From contig CAYMCQ010000031.1 of NCBI GenBank assembly GCA_964389025.1, positions 1 through 41,323 on the forward strand: a stretch of DNA of 41,323 nt, given 5' to 3'. Numbering within the stretch: position 1 is the stretch's first letter; each line of letters starts with the position of its first letter. Position numbers and translations under genes: made by a program. Shown here in pieces: positions 40,059-41,323 of the stretch. Source of the DNA: CAYMCQ01 sp964389025 (lineage in GTDB: Bacteria > Verrucomicrobiota > Verrucomicrobiia > Limisphaerales > CAYMCQ01). The notes below the pieces were generated by a model, which saw nothing but the letters and a program-made list of their open reading frames with translations, did not search any database and had not been told where the DNA came from.

Positions 40059-40564
40059 AAGCTTACTCCTTCCCTGATGGTGGAAAGTATCTCTTTGGTA
40101 ACAGAGTCCTGCGTAATAGCCGCCAAGTCCGTTCCCCGGATGCTCGTGTAATCTATCAAACCGTCGTCAACACCATAAGCCGACCTTTCGAGATTTAGGC
40201 TTGTCCGCTTTGCAATTGAAACTTGGAGATTGGTTGTGTCCGCTGTGAACCTTAGCATTCGAACGGCGATTGTGCCGTCAAGCCACTTCCCTTTCTCAGA
40301 AGCAAATCGCAATGTGACACACGGCCAACCTTCACCGCCGCCAACAACGTGCCGTGTAATCTCCACATCCGCCTTGATGCCTTTCTGCTTTAATTCAGTT
40401 GCGGCTTTTTCCATGCATGGAAAAATCACTTCATCAACAACCGCCAAAAAGCGATTAGGAAACTCATCTCGTGCCCGCCGCTCCCGCTCTTCACTTTCCT
40501 TTTCTCGTTGCGTCTTGGACTCCATTTTACCAAGAAGATTTCGGACCTCGTCAGAAGTATTCAT
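40055..40564 (-). CDS. Unrecognised 169-residue protein in the catabolic operon
   Basis: The N-terminal 40 residues are highly charged and probably a coiled coil (SKTQREKESEERERRARDEF). The rest is a mixed alpha/beta domain (RFLAVVDEVIFPCMEKAATELKQKGIKADVEI, CVTLRFASEKGKWLDGTIAV, LIDYTSIRGTDLAAITQDSV). No known family comes to mind. It lies between preA and mmsA on the same strand and overlaps the mmsA start by 4 bp, so it is co-translated with the pathway, but its content does not point to a metabolic role; it may be an inserted accessory gene. Confidence 0.75.
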   Translation of the reverse strand: MNTSDEVRNLLGKMESKTQREKESEERERRARDEFPNRFLAVVDEVIFPCMEKAATELKQKGIKADVEITRHVVGGGEGWPCVTLRFASEKGKWLDGTIAVRMLRFTADTTNLQVSIAKRTSLNLERSAYGVDDGLIDYTSIRGTDLAAITQDSVTKEILSTIREGVSL

Positions 40565-40597
40565 GGGCTTTACTTTGATGATGCGTTGGGATCGGCT

Positions 40598-41323
40598 TCA
40601 ACGGGCCAGTGCCTGCGATTGTTTCACGAAGTCGTCGCCGGTCCATTCGCCATCAGCTTGAACCATTTTCTTTGGCGCGGCGGCAGCGGCTTTTTGCGCG
40701 GCTTTGCGGTCGGCTTGACGCTTCACGAGGTCGGCGTGCGTGGTGAAATAGTCGAGACTCTTGCCTTTGAAATCGGCGAGCGTCTCGAACTTGTGTTTGT
40801 CCATGAACGCGAGCAGTTGTTCGCACATGGGCTTGACGTGTTCGTAACCAAACTTCATCACGCCGGTGCAAACTTGGACGGTGTCGCCGCCGAGCAAAAT
40901 GAATTCCGCCGCGTCGTTGCCGGTCTCGACGCCGCCGATGGCCGAGAGCGAGCGTCCGGGAAATTCTTTGCGGATGAGTTGCGCGACTTCCATGACCATG
41001 CGGAGCGCGATGGGTTTCACCGCGCGACAAGAATAGCCGCCCGGCGTCGTGTAACCTTCCACGCTCGGTTCGGGACGGAGCGTGTCGAGATTCACGCCGA
41101 TGACGCTGCGGATGGTGTTGATGGCGCTGATGCCGGTCGCGCCGGACTTGAGCGCCGCGCGGCTGGGGTCTTCGATGTGCGTGACGTTCGGCGTCATCTT
41201 CGCCCAGACCGGTTTCTTCGCCGCGCTCATCACCCACGCGACAACTTCCTTGAGGATTTCCGGATTCTCGCCCATCGCCGCGCCCATCTTGCGCTCGGGC
41301 AAACCGTGCGGGCAGGAAAAATT
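40598..41323 (-). CDS. preA: Dihydropyrimidine dehydrogenase subunit PreA-like (5' end beyond window)
   Basis: At least 240 residues of the C-terminal part of a dihydroorotate-dehydrogenase-like flavin barrel. The frame is open to the window edge, reading NFSCPHGLPERKMGAAMG. The FSCPHG segment holds the active-site Cys, VWAKMTPNVT contributes FMN contacts, and IGGVETGNDAAEFILLGGDTVQVCTGVM is the FMN-phosphate region. It would reduce uracil or thymine to the dihydro form, feeding dihydropyrimidinase. PreA of Escherichia coli ends with a ferredoxin-like [4Fe-4S] domain, but here the protein stops after a helical tail (DRKAAQKAAAAAPKKMVQAD … FVKQSQALAR) without the CxxC clusters, so it may use another electron partner or belong to a related dehydrogenase. 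Confidence 0.88.
   Translation of the reverse strand, partial: NFSCPHGLPERKMGAAMGENPEILKEVVAWVMSAAKKPVWAKMTPNVTHIEDPSRAALKSGATGISAINTIRSVIGVNLDTLRPEPSVEGYTTPGGYSCRAVKPIALRMVMEVAQLIRKEFPGRSLSAIGGVETGNDAAEFILLGGDTVQVCTGVMKFGYEHVKPMCEQLLAFMDKHKFETLADFKGKSLDYFTTHADLVKRQADRKAAQKAAAAAPKKMVQADGEWTGDDFVKQSQALAR

Overview
The window looks like chromosome from an uncultured or little-studied Verrucomicrobiota bacterium, most likely a soil or freshwater Pedosphaera/Limisphaera-type lineage. This is an inference from the gene mix (BatD/BatE, stand-alone DUF2156, an OprB porin, many histidine kinases, abundant toxin-antitoxin pairs) and from the many short palindromic intergenic repeats. No rRNA or tRNA gene and no CRISPR array was seen. 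The backbone is GC-rich; the stretch around 26.8-30.2 kb is visibly richer in A/T.

Positions 1-14.4 kb are ordinary core genome: an EF-G-like GTPase, a lipoprotein amidase, plsY-gpsA (phospholipid precursor synthesis, overlapping by 4 bp), BatD/BatE, a metallophosphoesterase, a PAS histidine kinase, an alpha/beta hydrolase, a DUF2156 protein and an OprB-type porin ending at a clear terminator.

Positions 14.5-22.5 kb hold a same-strand run of five genes: a PhcB-like SAM methyltransferase, a six-TM histidine kinase, two receiver-plus-kinase-like proteins and a receiver/GAF/PAS/kinase. The order and architectures resemble the phcBSRQ quorum-sensing operon of Ralstonia (methyl-ester signal synthase, sensor kinase, receiver-kinase proteins), with an extra kinase added.

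Positions 22.5-41.3 kb, mostly on the minus strand, carry a reductive pyrimidine (or hydantoin) catabolic set: PreA (cut by the window end), a small unknown gene, MmsA, dihydropyrimidinase, an NCS1 permease and an AGXT2-type omega-aminotransferase. Two accessory blocks split this set. The larger (about 24-32.9 kb) contains a PIN toxin-antitoxin pair, then a tightly coupled plus-strand operon (XRE regulator, 5-methylcytosine methyltransferase, GHKL/MORC-like ATPase, an unrecognised protein, a DUF6339-like protein, a Vsr-type nuclease), a DUF4143 ATPase bracketed by direct repeats, and a frameshifted zeta-toxin gene with a small partner. The smaller (34.5-37.1 kb) contains a frameshifted PIN toxin with its antitoxin, a nucleotidyltransferase, a ParE/antitoxin pair and another frameshifted gene; its far side carries a duplicated copy of the dihydropyrimidinase gene's 3' end.

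The two best candidates for little-described biology are the XRE-MTase-GHKL-unknown-DUF6339-Vsr operon, a likely defence system with no obvious standard restriction nuclease, and the Phc-like signalling cluster. A third theme is palindromic repeats that enter coding sequence: one sits in frame inside vsr a few codons before the catalytic Asp, one lies in the 5' end of batE, and several supply the stop codon of the gene they abut.
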